The notes below the pieces were generated by a model, which was not told the DNA's origin, searched no databases, and saw only the letters and a program-made list of their open reading frames with translations. DNA of 16,984 nt from Flectobacillus sp. (GTDB lineage Bacteria > Bacteroidota > Bacteroidia > Cytophagales > Spirosomataceae). Within the stretch, counting starts at the first letter, position 1. Each line of letters opens with the position of its first letter. Where the stretch lies: NCBI GenBank assembly GCA_029865665.1, contig JARXAV010000037.1, positions 1 through 16,984 of the forward strand, read 5' to 3'. Positions 8,251-16,397 of the stretch are shown here, piece by piece. A program made the position numbers and the translations under genes.

Positions 8251-9258
8251 TTAATTTAACAAATAGATATTACCCGTGCTGCCAACGACCATAATTTTTC
8301 CTTTACTACTTGCGGTCAGTTCGATGACATGATCATTTCCCACCAAATTTAACTTCGTCCAGTTCGTTCCTCCGTCACTCGTTTTATAGATTCCGCCTTT
8401 CCCACTGACATTGACGATGGCATATCCTGTGGTAGCATCAATAAATCGCATTTTTTGGAAATCACCCGTTATGTTTGTGCTAATCGGTGTCCAGCTAGTT
8501 CCTGCATTCGTTGTTTTGAGAAAAGTGCCTGAAACACCTGCTACGATATACGTTTGTTCTGAAATAACAGCCACTGTTTGTAAATTGTTTGTCTGTGGGG
8601 TATTGATATAATCCCATGCCCATTCGTTTTGGCTATTCAACGTAGCTTTTGTAGCTTTTCCGCCTTCACCCGCAAAAACCACCACTTTGTTTACCAAGGA
8701 ATGACTAGCTTTTTGGTAGCCATCTAGTGTAATGTATTGACTATTAACAAAGTTCATTGTTGCCCAGTCGAAGGTGTAAATTTCGGTGTATTTTCGCCCG
8801 TGCGTATTGTCAAATAGTAGTTTTGTTAAGAAAGCTTCCTGAGTTTTAGAGGGAGTAATCGTGACTACTGTTTCTGACAATCCTGTTAACACTTGCCAAG
8901 AAGAACCTGAATTAGAAGTGCTTCCGAAATAATTGCCTGCCACTAATCCCTTACTCTCATTTGAGAAATAGACGGCATTCATCGTCTGATTAAAGGTGGT
9001 GTTTTTTATCCAAGAAACTCCTCCATCCGTTGATTTATAGAGTTGCACACTTCCAGCGGAGGTAGTCCCTAAGGCATAAAGGTTTATGTCGCTGGCAAAG
9101 GAAGCCGCTTGTACTACAAAATCAGTAATTTTTGCATTGATTGGAATCGTTGTGATAGGAGCTGGAATTTCGGGTGTAGGCTGCTCTTGGCTTTTACTAC
9201 AGGCAAATGTACCGAGGACTAACATTAGTACACAGCAAATTTTAGTGACTTGTATCAT
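8251..9258 (-). CDS. Lipoprotein with Ycf48/BNR-like beta-propeller repeats
   Basis: A 335-residue protein with a lipoprotein signal peptide: a hydrophobic run up to LGTFAC with Cys20 as the likely lipidated residue. The -3 position is Thr, slightly off the usual lipobox. A Pro-rich linker (25-40) leads into a beta-propeller-like domain. Four Asp-box (BNR) type repeats are visible: STDGGVSW (76-83), TSNSGSSW (114-121), TTNAGTSW (249-256) and TSDGGTNW (293-300), with further blades between them too degenerate to call. Ycf48 itself is a photosystem II assembly factor; Bacteroidota carry many relatives without photosynthesis and with unknown roles. No catalytic residues of sialidases are evident. 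It lies alone, upstream of icd on the same strand but 182 bases away with the icd promoter element between them. Confidence 0.8.
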   Translation of the reverse strand: MIQVTKICCVLMLVLGTFACSKSQEQPTPEIPAPITTIPINAKITDFVVQAASFASDINLYALGTTSAGSVQLYKSTDGGVSWIKNTTFNQTMNAVYFSNESKGLVAGNYFGSTSNSGSSWQVLTGLSETVVTITPSKTQEAFLTKLLFDNTHGRKYTEIYTFDWATMNFVNSQYITLDGYQKASHSLVNKVVVFAGEGGKATKATLNSQNEWAWDYINTPQTNNLQTVAVISEQTYIVAGVSGTFLKTTNAGTSWTPISTNITGDFQKMRFIDATTGYAIVNVSGKGGIYKTSDGGTNWTKLNLVGNDHVIELTASSKGKIMVVGSTGNIYLLN

Positions 9259-9448
9259 TGATTTATGGGTTATTATGTTGTTTGAGTAATCGGATATTTA
9301 AATTGTTGTAGCTAATAATACATTATTGGTTAACAGTATAACCCTTATTAGGAGGTACTCAAAACCGATGAGTCTCTAAGTGGTTAACTAAGTCGGAGTA
9401 CTTAATTCCAAAATTTAACATTCATATTTAGCATTATTACTTAACTAC

Positions 9449-9478
9449 TTTGTTCTTAGGCTTGGGTTGCTTATTTTG
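9449..9478 (+). promoter_or_regulatory. Possible promoter of purU
   Basis: TTTG (9449-9452) lies 19 bases upstream of TATTTTG (9472-9478). The -7 element is one base short of TAnnTTTG, so the match is imperfect. The position, 37 bases before the ATG, is suitable. Confidence 0.4.
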
Positions 9479-9515
9479 CACCCCAATTTAACAGTGCTTA
9501 GCTTTTAGAACAAAA

Positions 9516-10361
9516 ATGACTGATTATATTTTAAAAATTGATTGCCCAGACGAGAAAGGGCTTGTCCATAAAATTACGGGAGTACTTTTTTTTAATAATT
9601 TAAATATTGAACGTACCGATGAATTTGTAGATCGTGAAAATGCACATTTCTTTATGCGAGTAGCGTTTTCTGGTCTTGCAAATCCCGAAAAAATTGAGGA
9701 CGGACTCCGTGGTATATTACCTAATACGGCTAACATTGTTTTAACCGAAAAACAAATTAAAGATGTGGTGATTTTGGTAACGAAAGAACATCATTGTCTA
9801 AGTGATTTGTTGATTCGTAATCAGTTTAAAGATTTACCTTTTAATATTTTGGCGGTTATTGGTAACCATGATGTGCTACAACCACTGACTGAAAAATTCG
9901 ATATTCCCTTTCATTATTTACCTGCCAAAGGCACAGACGATGTTTCTCGTTTGGCTCATGAAGAGCAAATTCACGAGTTGTTGGCCGACTATGATTTCGA
10001 CTTCTTGGTATTAGCGAAGTTCATGCGAGTTTTAACCCCCGAATTTACGAAAAGATACCGACACAAGACCATCAATATTCATCATTCTTTTTTACCCGCA
10101 TTTATAGGGGCAAACCCTTATCGTCAGGCATTTAATCGAGGAGTAAAGATTATTGGAGCAACTGCCCATTTTGTGACGGATGATTTAGACGAAGGCCCGA
10201 TTGTTTTTCAAGACGTTATCCGTGTGAATCATACCAAAACGGCTGTTGAAATGGCTGCTGCGGGTAGGGATGTTGAAAAAATTGTGTTGGCAAAAGCCCT
10301 AAAGTTTGTTTTTGAAGACCGTGTCTTTATTTCTGGTAATAGAACGGTGATATTTGAGTAA
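9516..10361 (+). CDS. purU: Formyltetrahydrofolate deformylase
   Basis: A 281-residue cytoplasmic enzyme that hydrolyses 10-formyl-tetrahydrofolate to formate and tetrahydrofolate, balancing the one-carbon pool and supplying formate for purine synthesis. An N-terminal ACT domain (about 3-75; DCPDEKGLVHKITG at 9-22) precedes a formyltransferase-fold catalytic domain (about 85-281). The catalytic triad of the PurN/PurU family is present: Asn187 and His189 in NIHHSFLPAF, and Asp225 in DDLDEGPI. GATAHFV at 214-220 is also typical. In Escherichia coli the ACT domain mediates methionine/glycine control; whether this holds here is unknown. The length equals that of the family and ATG 9516 gives the standard N-terminus. 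Confidence 0.95.
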   Translation: MTDYILKIDCPDEKGLVHKITGVLFFNNLNIERTDEFVDRENAHFFMRVAFSGLANPEKIEDGLRGILPNTANIVLTEKQIKDVVILVTKEHHCLSDLLIRNQFKDLPFNILAVIGNHDVLQPLTEKFDIPFHYLPAKGTDDVSRLAHEEQIHELLADYDFDFLVLAKFMRVLTPEFTKRYRHKTINIHHSFLPAFIGANPYRQAFNRGVKIIGATAHFVTDDLDEGPIVFQDVIRVNHTKTAVEMAAAGRDVEKIVLAKALKFVFEDRVFISGNRTVIFE

Positions 10362-10373
10362 ATAGGCTTCACA

Positions 10374-10413
10374 AAAAATGCCTTCGCTACAATTAAGTTG
10401 CGAAGGCATTTTT
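10374..10413. terminator. Bidirectional intrinsic terminator between purU and the next gene
   Basis: Exact 14-base arms AAAAATGCCTTCGC (10374-10387) and GCGAAGGCATTTTT (10400-10413) flank a 12-base loop. It lies 12 bases after the purU stop and 2 bases from the stop of the convergent gene, and is T-rich at the 3' side on either strand. Confidence 0.88.
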
Positions 10414-10415
10414 GT

Positions 10416-10910
10416 TTAATTTAAGGTACTAATGAAGCTCCTCGATGCAATCGGACGGTGTTCTTCGTTATGAATAATTACTTCTCTTTCAATAACCATT
10501 TGGTTATTTTTGGAAGAAATCCCTTTGGTTTCTATGCTAATGTTTCGTTCGAACGTATCAAGATTTGTTTTGATGGATAAAGCGTAAATTCCATCTTCTA
10601 GTCTAGTCGTATTTAATTCGATGTTATAAGAGGTACGTCTATAAAATATATCGTCTTGAATGATTTTATTCTGTTCATTTTTCAACTGAATAAACAGCAG
10701 CTCATTGTTGGGGTTGGTTACGACTAATTTTATATGTTGGGGGTCTTCGTTGGAACTGACCACCACGTGGAATTCTTTGAAATCTTTGTTTTTTTCAGAT
10801 TTCGCAATTCGTTCTTCTTTCAAAGAAACATACTGTGCTGTAATGCACTTAGAAACGATAAAAAAGGCAAAAGTTAGGGAAACCTTTGCAAAAGACACAG
10901 GTAACTTCAT
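10416..10910 (-). CDS. Small secreted beta-rich protein of unknown function
   Basis: A 164-residue protein with a signal peptide (hydrophobic run 10-20, probable cleavage after TA at 24-25, leaving Gln26). I do not recognise a named family. The segment at about 60-127 alternates like a beta-sandwich. Its pattern (LEDGIYALSIKT ... ERNISIE, 104-127) resembles the late strands of type IX secretion C-terminal sorting domains, where an 'L..GIY...' strand is followed by a 'K/R..I.' strand. Here that segment sits mid-protein and is followed by another 37 residues, so it does not look like a sorting tail and more likely shares only the fold. It is a single-gene unit, convergent with purU and divergent from ffh. 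Confidence 0.72.
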   Translation of the reverse strand: MKLPVSFAKVSLTFAFFIVSKCITAQYVSLKEERIAKSEKNKDFKEFHVVVSSNEDPQHIKLVVTNPNNELLFIQLKNEQNKIIQDDIFYRRTSYNIELNTTRLEDGIYALSIKTNLDTFERNISIETKGISSKNNQMVIEREVIIHNEEHRPIASRSFISTLN

Positions 10911-11255
10911 AAAATATGCGTTAAGTAGTTAAATATTTTAATTAGTGGCGGATAATTATCAGAGGAGGCTTATAAAATATGTTGCAAAATTAGGTCTAAT
11001 AGACAAGAAATAAACGATTTGCGTCAACTATTCGCCTGCTCATGCTCACTTTTTTTTCGAGTCTTTTTTCTTTTGTCATGTAATACGTCTTTTTTTGTAC
11101 CTTTGTAGATAAATTTCTCATAATTACACGCATTACCCATTCTTTACCGAACGAAATAGCGGAAAAGTGATTGAGTGTAGCGAGCCGAAAGGAGGGTAAT
11201 TGAGAAGGATGAATTTGCATAATTTAAGAAAGAAAACGATTAACAGATACCAGAA
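10911..11255. other. 345-base divergent intergenic region upstream of ffh
   Basis: It contains a plausible ffh promoter and a leader of about 140 bases with possible secondary structure. On the other strand I find no clear promoter for the small secreted gene. A minus-strand frame at 10996-11220 is open but has no protein-like features and runs through the promoter. I see no 4.5S RNA signature here. Confidence 0.5.
11072..11105 (+). promoter_or_regulatory. Possible promoter of ffh
   Basis: TACCTTTG (11098-11105) matches the -7 consensus fully. The nearest TTTG (11072-11075) lies 22 bases upstream, two or three more than usual. Transcription would start near 11112, leaving a leader of about 144 bases before the ffh ATG. 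Confidence 0.5.
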
Positions 11256-12581
11256 ATGTTTGAGAATTTAAGCAGTAAACTTAATACCGCAATGCGTACC
11301 CTTAAAGGAAAGGGACGTATCACGGATGTAAACGTAGCAGCAACTATAAAAGAAATTCGTCGTGCTTTAATGGATGCCGATGTAAACTATAAAGTTGCAA
11401 AGGAAATTACTGACCGTATCAAGGACGAAGCAATGGGACAAAAAATCCTAATTGCAGTTGACCCTGGTCAGATGTTGGTGAAGATTGTACACGATGAGCT
11501 TGTAAAGTTGATGGGTTCTCAGGTACAAGCAATCAATCTAAAGGCAGATCCTTCGGTTATTTTGATTGCTGGTTTGCAAGGTTCTGGTAAAACTACGTTT
11601 TCGGGTAAGTTAGCTCAGTATTTAAAGAAATCAGGTCGTAATGTGCTATTGGTAGCTTGTGATATTTACAGACCAGCAGCGATTGACCAATTGAAAGTTT
11701 TAGGAGAACAAGTTGGCGTAGATGTCTATGCTGAACCTGAAAATAAAAATGCTGTTGAAATCGCTCAGAATGCCTTGGCTTATGGCCGTAAAATGGGCAA
11801 ACGTGTAATCATTGTCGATACTGCTGGTCGTTTGGCAGTAGATGAGGCCATGATGAACGAGATTGCAGCGGTTAAAGAAGCAATCAAACCATCTGAAACC
11901 CTTTTTGTTGTTGACTCAATGACAGGGCAAGATGCAGTGAATACAGCCAAAACGTTCAACGAGCGTTTGAATTTTGATGGGGTTGTATTAACGAAATTAG
12001 ATGGTGATGCTCGTGGTGGTGCTGCCTTATCTATTCGTTATGTAGTTGAGAAGCCAATCAAGTTTATCTCGACAGGAGAGAAGATGGATGCCTTAGATCA
12101 GTTCTATCCTGATCGTATGGCTAGTCGTATCTTAGGGATGGGTGACGTACTCTCATTAGTTGAAAGAGCTCAAAGTGCCTTTGACGAAGAAGAAGCAGAT
12201 CGTATCAATAAGAAAATTCGCCAAAACCAATTTAGTTTTGAAGACTTTTACTCGCAATTGCAACAAATCAAAAAGATGGGTAACATCAAAGATTTGATGG
12301 GAATGATTCCGGGTATGTCTCAAGCGGTAAAAGATGTAGATATTTCGAATGATTCTTTCAAGCCGATTGAAGCAATTATTCAGTCGATGACGGCAGCGGA
12401 ACGCCAGAAACCAGAAATTTTGGATATGTCTCGTAAGAAACGTATTGCTGCTGGTTCGGGAACATCGGTTCAACAAATTAACAACTTGTTAAAGCAGTTT
12501 GACGATATGCGTAAAATGATGCGTATGATGAATAAGGTTCAAGACGGAAAAATGAAAATTCCAGGAATGTTGAAACGCTAG
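11256..12581 (+). CDS. ffh: Signal recognition particle GTPase Ffh (SRP54)
   Basis: A 441-residue cytoplasmic GTPase that, with 4.5S RNA, binds signal sequences on nascent membrane proteins and targets them to FtsY at the inner membrane. Order of domains: N domain (1-90, with ALMDADVNYKV at 37-47), G domain (about 98-300) and M domain (about 325-441). GTPase motifs are intact: P-loop GLQGSGKTT (106-114), the DIYRPAAIDQL insertion (136-146), DTAGR (188-192) and TKLDG (246-250). The M domain has the methionine-rich signal-binding groove (MGMIPGM and the MRKMMRMM stretch) and the RNA-binding helix-turn-helix with SRKKRIAAGSG (392-402). Length and start are as expected for the family. It is followed by its own terminator. 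Confidence 0.97.
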   Translation: MFENLSSKLNTAMRTLKGKGRITDVNVAATIKEIRRALMDADVNYKVAKEITDRIKDEAMGQKILIAVDPGQMLVKIVHDELVKLMGSQVQAINLKADPSVILIAGLQGSGKTTFSGKLAQYLKKSGRNVLLVACDIYRPAAIDQLKVLGEQVGVDVYAEPENKNAVEIAQNALAYGRKMGKRVIIVDTAGRLAVDEAMMNEIAAVKEAIKPSETLFVVDSMTGQDAVNTAKTFNERLNFDGVVLTKLDGDARGGAALSIRYVVEKPIKFISTGEKMDALDQFYPDRMASRILGMGDVLSLVERAQSAFDEEEADRINKKIRQNQFSFEDFYSQLQQIKKMGNIKDLMGMIPGMSQAVKDVDISNDSFKPIEAIIQSMTAAERQKPEILDMSRKKRIAAGSGTSVQQINNLLKQFDDMRKMMRMMNKVQDGKMKIPGMLKR

Positions 12582-12621
12582 TTTTGGCTTATCAGGATAC
12601 TCGAAGATTTTTTGGACAGCG

Positions 12622-12661
12622 AAAAAAACCTTCTTAATGTTTATTTAAGGAGGTTTTTTTT
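12622..12661 (+). terminator. Intrinsic terminator of ffh
   Basis: AAAAAACCTTCTTAA (from 12623) pairs with TTAAGGAGGTTTTTT with a single T-G wobble, giving a 15-bp stem with a loop of about 7 bases and a run of eight T at 12654-12661. It lies about 40 bases after the ffh stop. Confidence 0.85.
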
Positions 12662-12765
12662 GTTTCAACTAGTATATATTGCATTGTTATGAATTGCTTG
12701 CTTTGGTGAAATTGATTCTCTATTCTTATTTAACCGAAAAAAAGATAATTTACGGAGTGAAATTT

Positions 12766-12773
12766 TATTTTTG
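12766..12773 (+). promoter_or_regulatory. Probable -7 element of the H-NOX operon
   Basis: TATTTTTG matches TAnnTTTG. No TTG is found at the expected -33 distance, which would suit an activator-dependent or weak promoter. Transcription would start near 12780, with a leader of about 140 bases. Confidence 0.45.
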
Positions 12774-12843
12774 TACAAAAAAATGCTAACTTCTATCACG
12801 TTTAGGACAAAATCTTACTAATCCTTTTTGCTGATTACTATTG

Positions 12844-12877
12844 AGTTAGGAAATTATCAAAAAGACTTGTTCTAACT
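12844..12877 (+). repeat. Inverted repeat in the H-NOX leader
   Basis: AGTTAG (12844-12849) and CTAACT (12872-12877) are exact reverse complements, extended inward by a G-T wobble and an A-T pair to 8 bp around an 18-base loop. It could be a leader hairpin or a split operator, or chance in AT-rich DNA. Confidence 0.3.
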
Positions 12878-12920
12878 AGAGTTCATCTCGCCCTGAAAAA
12901 ATCCTTACCCCGTACAAAAT

Positions 12921-13466
12921 ATGAAAGGCATCGTCTTTACTGAGTTTTTAAAAATGTCCGAAGAATTCTACGGATACCAGTTGGTTGATTCGTTAATAGA
13001 AGAATCAAATTTACCCTCTAAAGGTATTTATACCGCTGTTGGTACGTATCATCACTCTGAGATTGTCACCTTGCTGATGAACCTCAGTAAGAAGGTGAAT
13101 GTACCTCCCAATACCCTGTTACGCACTTTTGGTAATTATTTATTTTTAGCTTTGTTTAAAACATATCCCCGTTTTTTTATTGGAAGCAATTGTGCATTTG
13201 ACTTATTGGAAAAGGTCGATTCTTCGATTCATATAAATGTAAAAAAACTTTATCCAGACGCAGAACTACCTCATTTTGAAATACAGCGAGTGAATGAGAA
13301 TACTCTTTGGATGGATTATTATTCGGATAGACACATGGGGGATTTAGCTCACGGTTTAATAGAACAATGTATAGCACATTATGGTGAAAAAGCCCATATA
13401 TCACAACACGTAATAGGAGATAAACCGAATGCCATTCGATTTGAAATAGTATTAAGCCATGATTAA
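12921..13466 (+). CDS. H-NOX haem-binding nitric oxide sensor
   Basis: A 181-residue soluble protein of the H-NOX (HNOB) family, the haem domain shared with animal soluble guanylate cyclase. Seen directly: the family N-terminus MKGIVFTEFL, AVGTYHHSEIV (39-49), His104 in SSIHINVKKLYP as the proximal haem iron ligand, conserved Pro117 in AELPHFE, and Tyr133-x-Ser135-x-Arg137 (YYSDR), which holds the haem propionates. By alignment to the Thermoanaerobacter protein, the distal tyrosine that stabilises O2 is replaced by Leu142, so NO binding with exclusion of O2 is expected. Length is standard. In known systems, NO-bound H-NOX changes the activity of a partner histidine kinase or cyclase encoded next to it. 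Here the kinase gene starts inside the last codons (8-base overlap), which implies cotranscription and translational coupling. Confidence 0.94.
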   Translation: MKGIVFTEFLKMSEEFYGYQLVDSLIEESNLPSKGIYTAVGTYHHSEIVTLLMNLSKKVNVPPNTLLRTFGNYLFLALFKTYPRFFIGSNCAFDLLEKVDSSIHINVKKLYPDAELPHFEIQRVNENTLWMDYYSDRHMGDLAHGLIEQCIAHYGEKAHISQHVIGDKPNAIRFEIVLSHD

Positions 13467-16362
13467 TGAAGAGATAGAGCTACTAAAACGTCAGCTAGCA
13501 CGTGAAAAGGCTGCTAGACTTGAAGCAGAATCCATTTTAGAACAAAAGTCGAGAGAACTTTATGAAGTCAATCAACATTTGTACACTTTAAATAGGACGT
13601 TAGAAAGTCAAATAGAAGAAAAGCTCAAAGAATTAGGTACCTCAGAACAACGATACAAGGATATAGTGGAGTCTGTGGGGGATATTATCTATAGGACAAA
13701 CCCAGAGGGTTATTTCGTTTATGTCAATCCTGTTGTAAAATATACACTAGGTTTCTCAGAAGAAGAAATAATCGGTACGCATTATACGTCCTTTATTCAT
13801 CCAGATTATAGGAAAAAAGCGGTAGAATATTACCGAAACATGTACCATGAAGGTCTTGACCGCACTTACTATCGCTTTCCAGTTCTTGCTAAGGATAATA
13901 GCTTAGTCTGGCTTGGTCAGGTGTTGAATATAATTCGTGATGCCGATGGACGGATGACCGAATTAGTAGCGATTGCAAGGGATATTACCGACCGTATTAA
14001 AGCAGAGGAGGAGTTAGCCAATACACAACTTCGTCTTTCTGCCTTAATCACGAATTTACATTCTGCCATACTAGTTGAAAATGAAAATCGAGAAATTGCC
14101 TTAACGAATCAGCGTTTCTGTGATATGTTTGGACTTCCGTTTACACCTGACGAAATGGTCGGTATGAGCTGTATGACTTTTGCCGATCAAGCCAAAGTAT
14201 TGTTTGAAAACCCTAATGGTTTTAGTAGTCGTGTGGACGAACTATTGACTAGTAGAGTTGCAACCGTTCAGGAAGAACTGAGGATGGTAGATGGACGTGT
14301 GTTGGAACGAGATTTTATCCCTGTTTTTCTAAAGGATAGTTATTTAGGGCATCTTTGGAAATATACCGATGTAACGGATAAACATAGAGCTCAAGAACAA
14401 ATACGTAGAAGCGAAGAGAAATACCGAGGAATCATGGATAACATGGAACTTGGATTGATGGAAGTGGATACAAATCAAGTCATTGTGAAGGTCTATGATC
14501 GTTTCTGTAAGGCTGTTGGCTATACTAGAGATGAGTTAGTTGGAAAATCTGCTCCCGATTTGTTTTTGGATAAAACCGACCAAAATGTGGCCGTGATTGA
14601 TGAAAACAACGAAAAACGGAAAAAAGGAGAGGCAAGTTCGTATGAGGTAAAAATGCTGAAGAAAGATGGCTCCCCTATTTGGATGTTGATTTCTGGGGCT
14701 GCCATTATGGATGAAAATGGTGTATCTACAGGGTCGATTGGGGTGCATTATGACATTACAGATCGGAAAAAACTGGAACAGGAGCTAAGTGAGGCGAAAC
14801 AGATTGCGGAAGAGGCTCGTCATGCTGAAAAGCAATTTTTAGCTAATATGAGTCATGAAATTCGTACGCCGTTAAATGCGATTATCGGGATGACCCACTT
14901 ATTGTTTGATACTCGTCCGACGGAAGAGCAAACGGAGTATTTAGAAATACTTAAAACCTCTTCTACTTTCTTGCATAGTCTTATTTCTGATTTATTGGAT
15001 ATGGCTAAAATTGAAGCAGGAAGAATTGAAGTTCATAAGAAAGAATTTGACTTAATTGGGTTACTCAGAACTTCACACAGGGTATTTGAACTTAAAATTT
15101 CGAAAAGACCTGTTGAAATGATTTTACATCTGGATCCAAAAATTCAGAACAATGTGGTGGGAGATGAACTACTCTTAAATCAAATCCTACAGAACTTAGT
15201 TGGCAATGCAGATAAGTTTACAGAAAAAGGGAGTATTACGTTAAGTACGGAAGTTCTTAGTGAAGATGAAGATAAATTCACCATTAGATTTAGTGTAAAA
15301 GATACAGGTACTGGCATTCCGAAGGATAAGCAAGGAATGATTTTCCAGAAATTTAAGCAGGTGAATTCACACGGACATAAGCACAAGGGTACGGGCTTAG
15401 GTTTGGCTATTACAAAGGAGTTAATTGATATACAAGGAGGAACTATCTGGCTAGAGAGCGACGAAGGTAAAGGGTGTGAATTTATCTTTGTTTTGACGTA
15501 CCAGAAGGGTTCAAAAGAATTTATTCCTATTGCTTCTAACGAAACAAGAGAAGGAAAAGGAAATGAAATGGATAATGGTTATATCCTTGTTGTAGAAGAT
15601 AATTTGATGAATCAAAAGTATATTTCGACACTTTTGAAAAAATGGGATCGAACCTTTAAGCTGGCAAATGATGGTCGTGAGGCCATTGAGTACACTCAAA
15701 AGGAAAAGTTCGATTTGATTTTTATGGATATTCAAATGCCACACGTGGATGGCTATGAGGCTACGATTGCGATTCGTAGTACTAATAACTTTAATACGGG
15801 TACGCCGATTGTTGCCCTGACGGCATCGGCAATGTTAGATCAAAAAGTGAGAGCAATGGAAGTGGGAATGGATGATTTCTTGCCGAAGCCATTTGCCCCA
15901 AGCCAGTTGGTCAATATGTTGAAGAAATATGCTAAATCGGATACAAAACAGAAAGAAGCAACAGTAGTTGAAATTGAAAACGTGGAAGATATAGAAGACG
16001 ATGGTTTAGACCATGCTCGTTTAGAAGAACTTTACGAAGACGATACGGAATATCAAATCGATATGTTCGAAACATTTTTAGATGATGTTTTACCTGAATT
16101 CTACACCATTGGTAGCTTAATTACGGAGCGTAATTTTGAGGATGTAGGTAAATTGGCACACAAATTGAAACCTACATTTGGGATGGTTGGTTTAACACCC
16201 GTAGAATCAAAAATGATTGAATTTGAAAAGTTTGCCAAATCAGGATTAGCCACGTTTGAACTATTGGAGGACAAATTAGATGCAATTACTTCTATATTAG
16301 ATAAAAAGTTGCCAATTTTGAGGAAAGAATTGGAAAAGCTTAAAAACATGAGCGATTCTTAG
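13459..16362 (+). CDS. Soluble multi-PAS hybrid histidine kinase with receiver and Hpt, probable H-NOX partner
   Basis: A 967-residue protein with no signal peptide or membrane segment, so cytoplasmic like its H-NOX neighbour. Domains in order: coiled coil (1-62), PAS1 (about 63-178, ending ARDITDR), a weaker PAS2 (about 190-308, ending YTDVTDK), PAS3 (about 317-436, ending YDITDR), a short coiled linker, HisKA with phospho-acceptor His466 (MSHEIRTPLNAIIG), HATPase (about 565-682; N-box around Asn579-Asn583, DTGTGIP 615-621, GTGLGLAI 644-651), receiver (about 707-823; Glu713/Asp714, acceptor Asp757, Thr788, Lys810) and Hpt (about 850-960, acceptor His901 in AHKLKPTFG). All phosphotransfer residues are present. 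This predicts a His466-Asp757-His901 relay. The gene overlaps the H-NOX stop by 8 bases and is followed after 35 bases by a LytTR regulator, the likely final acceptor. The role of H-NOX as input is inferred from gene order and known H-NOX/kinase pairs. Confidence 0.95.
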   Translation: MINEEIELLKRQLAREKAARLEAESILEQKSRELYEVNQHLYTLNRTLESQIEEKLKELGTSEQRYKDIVESVGDIIYRTNPEGYFVYVNPVVKYTLGFSEEEIIGTHYTSFIHPDYRKKAVEYYRNMYHEGLDRTYYRFPVLAKDNSLVWLGQVLNIIRDADGRMTELVAIARDITDRIKAEEELANTQLRLSALITNLHSAILVENENREIALTNQRFCDMFGLPFTPDEMVGMSCMTFADQAKVLFENPNGFSSRVDELLTSRVATVQEELRMVDGRVLERDFIPVFLKDSYLGHLWKYTDVTDKHRAQEQIRRSEEKYRGIMDNMELGLMEVDTNQVIVKVYDRFCKAVGYTRDELVGKSAPDLFLDKTDQNVAVIDENNEKRKKGEASSYEVKMLKKDGSPIWMLISGAAIMDENGVSTGSIGVHYDITDRKKLEQELSEAKQIAEEARHAEKQFLANMSHEIRTPLNAIIGMTHLLFDTRPTEEQTEYLEILKTSSTFLHSLISDLLDMAKIEAGRIEVHKKEFDLIGLLRTSHRVFELKISKRPVEMILHLDPKIQNNVVGDELLLNQILQNLVGNADKFTEKGSITLSTEVLSEDEDKFTIRFSVKDTGTGIPKDKQGMIFQKFKQVNSHGHKHKGTGLGLAITKELIDIQGGTIWLESDEGKGCEFIFVLTYQKGSKEFIPIASNETREGKGNEMDNGYILVVEDNLMNQKYISTLLKKWDRTFKLANDGREAIEYTQKEKFDLIFMDIQMPHVDGYEATIAIRSTNNFNTGTPIVALTASAMLDQKVRAMEVGMDDFLPKPFAPSQLVNMLKKYAKSDTKQKEATVVEIENVEDIEDDGLDHARLEELYEDDTEYQIDMFETFLDDVLPEFYTIGSLITERNFEDVGKLAHKLKPTFGMVGLTPVESKMIEFEKFAKSGLATFELLEDKLDAITSILDKKLPILRKELEKLKNMSDS

Positions 16363-16397
16363 TTAATTTTATAGAAAAGCTAAACCTTGCTTACAGC

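Larger units (their letters stand above)
12662..12920 (+). other. Leader and promoter region of the H-NOX operon
   Basis: A 259-base gene-free stretch after the ffh terminator. It holds one full -7 element and an inverted repeat, both listed separately. I find no coding frame of note in it. Confidence 0.5.

Noticed and set aside
9355..9401. GTACTC...GAGTAC inverted repeat and repeated GGTTAAC between the lipoprotein gene and purU
   Set aside because: Only six bases per arm, 35 bases apart, with no other support; expected by chance.
11111..11216. 4.5S (SRP) RNA next to ffh
   Set aside because: The conserved apical loop sequence (GGAAGGAAGCAGCC-like) is absent.
10996..11220. 74-codon minus-strand frame upstream of ffh
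   Set aside because: Composition is not protein-like, no signal or domain is visible, and it runs through the inferred ffh promoter and leader.
12156..12476. 106-codon minus-strand frame inside ffh
   Set aside because: It is a shadow of the ffh coding frame with no features of its own.
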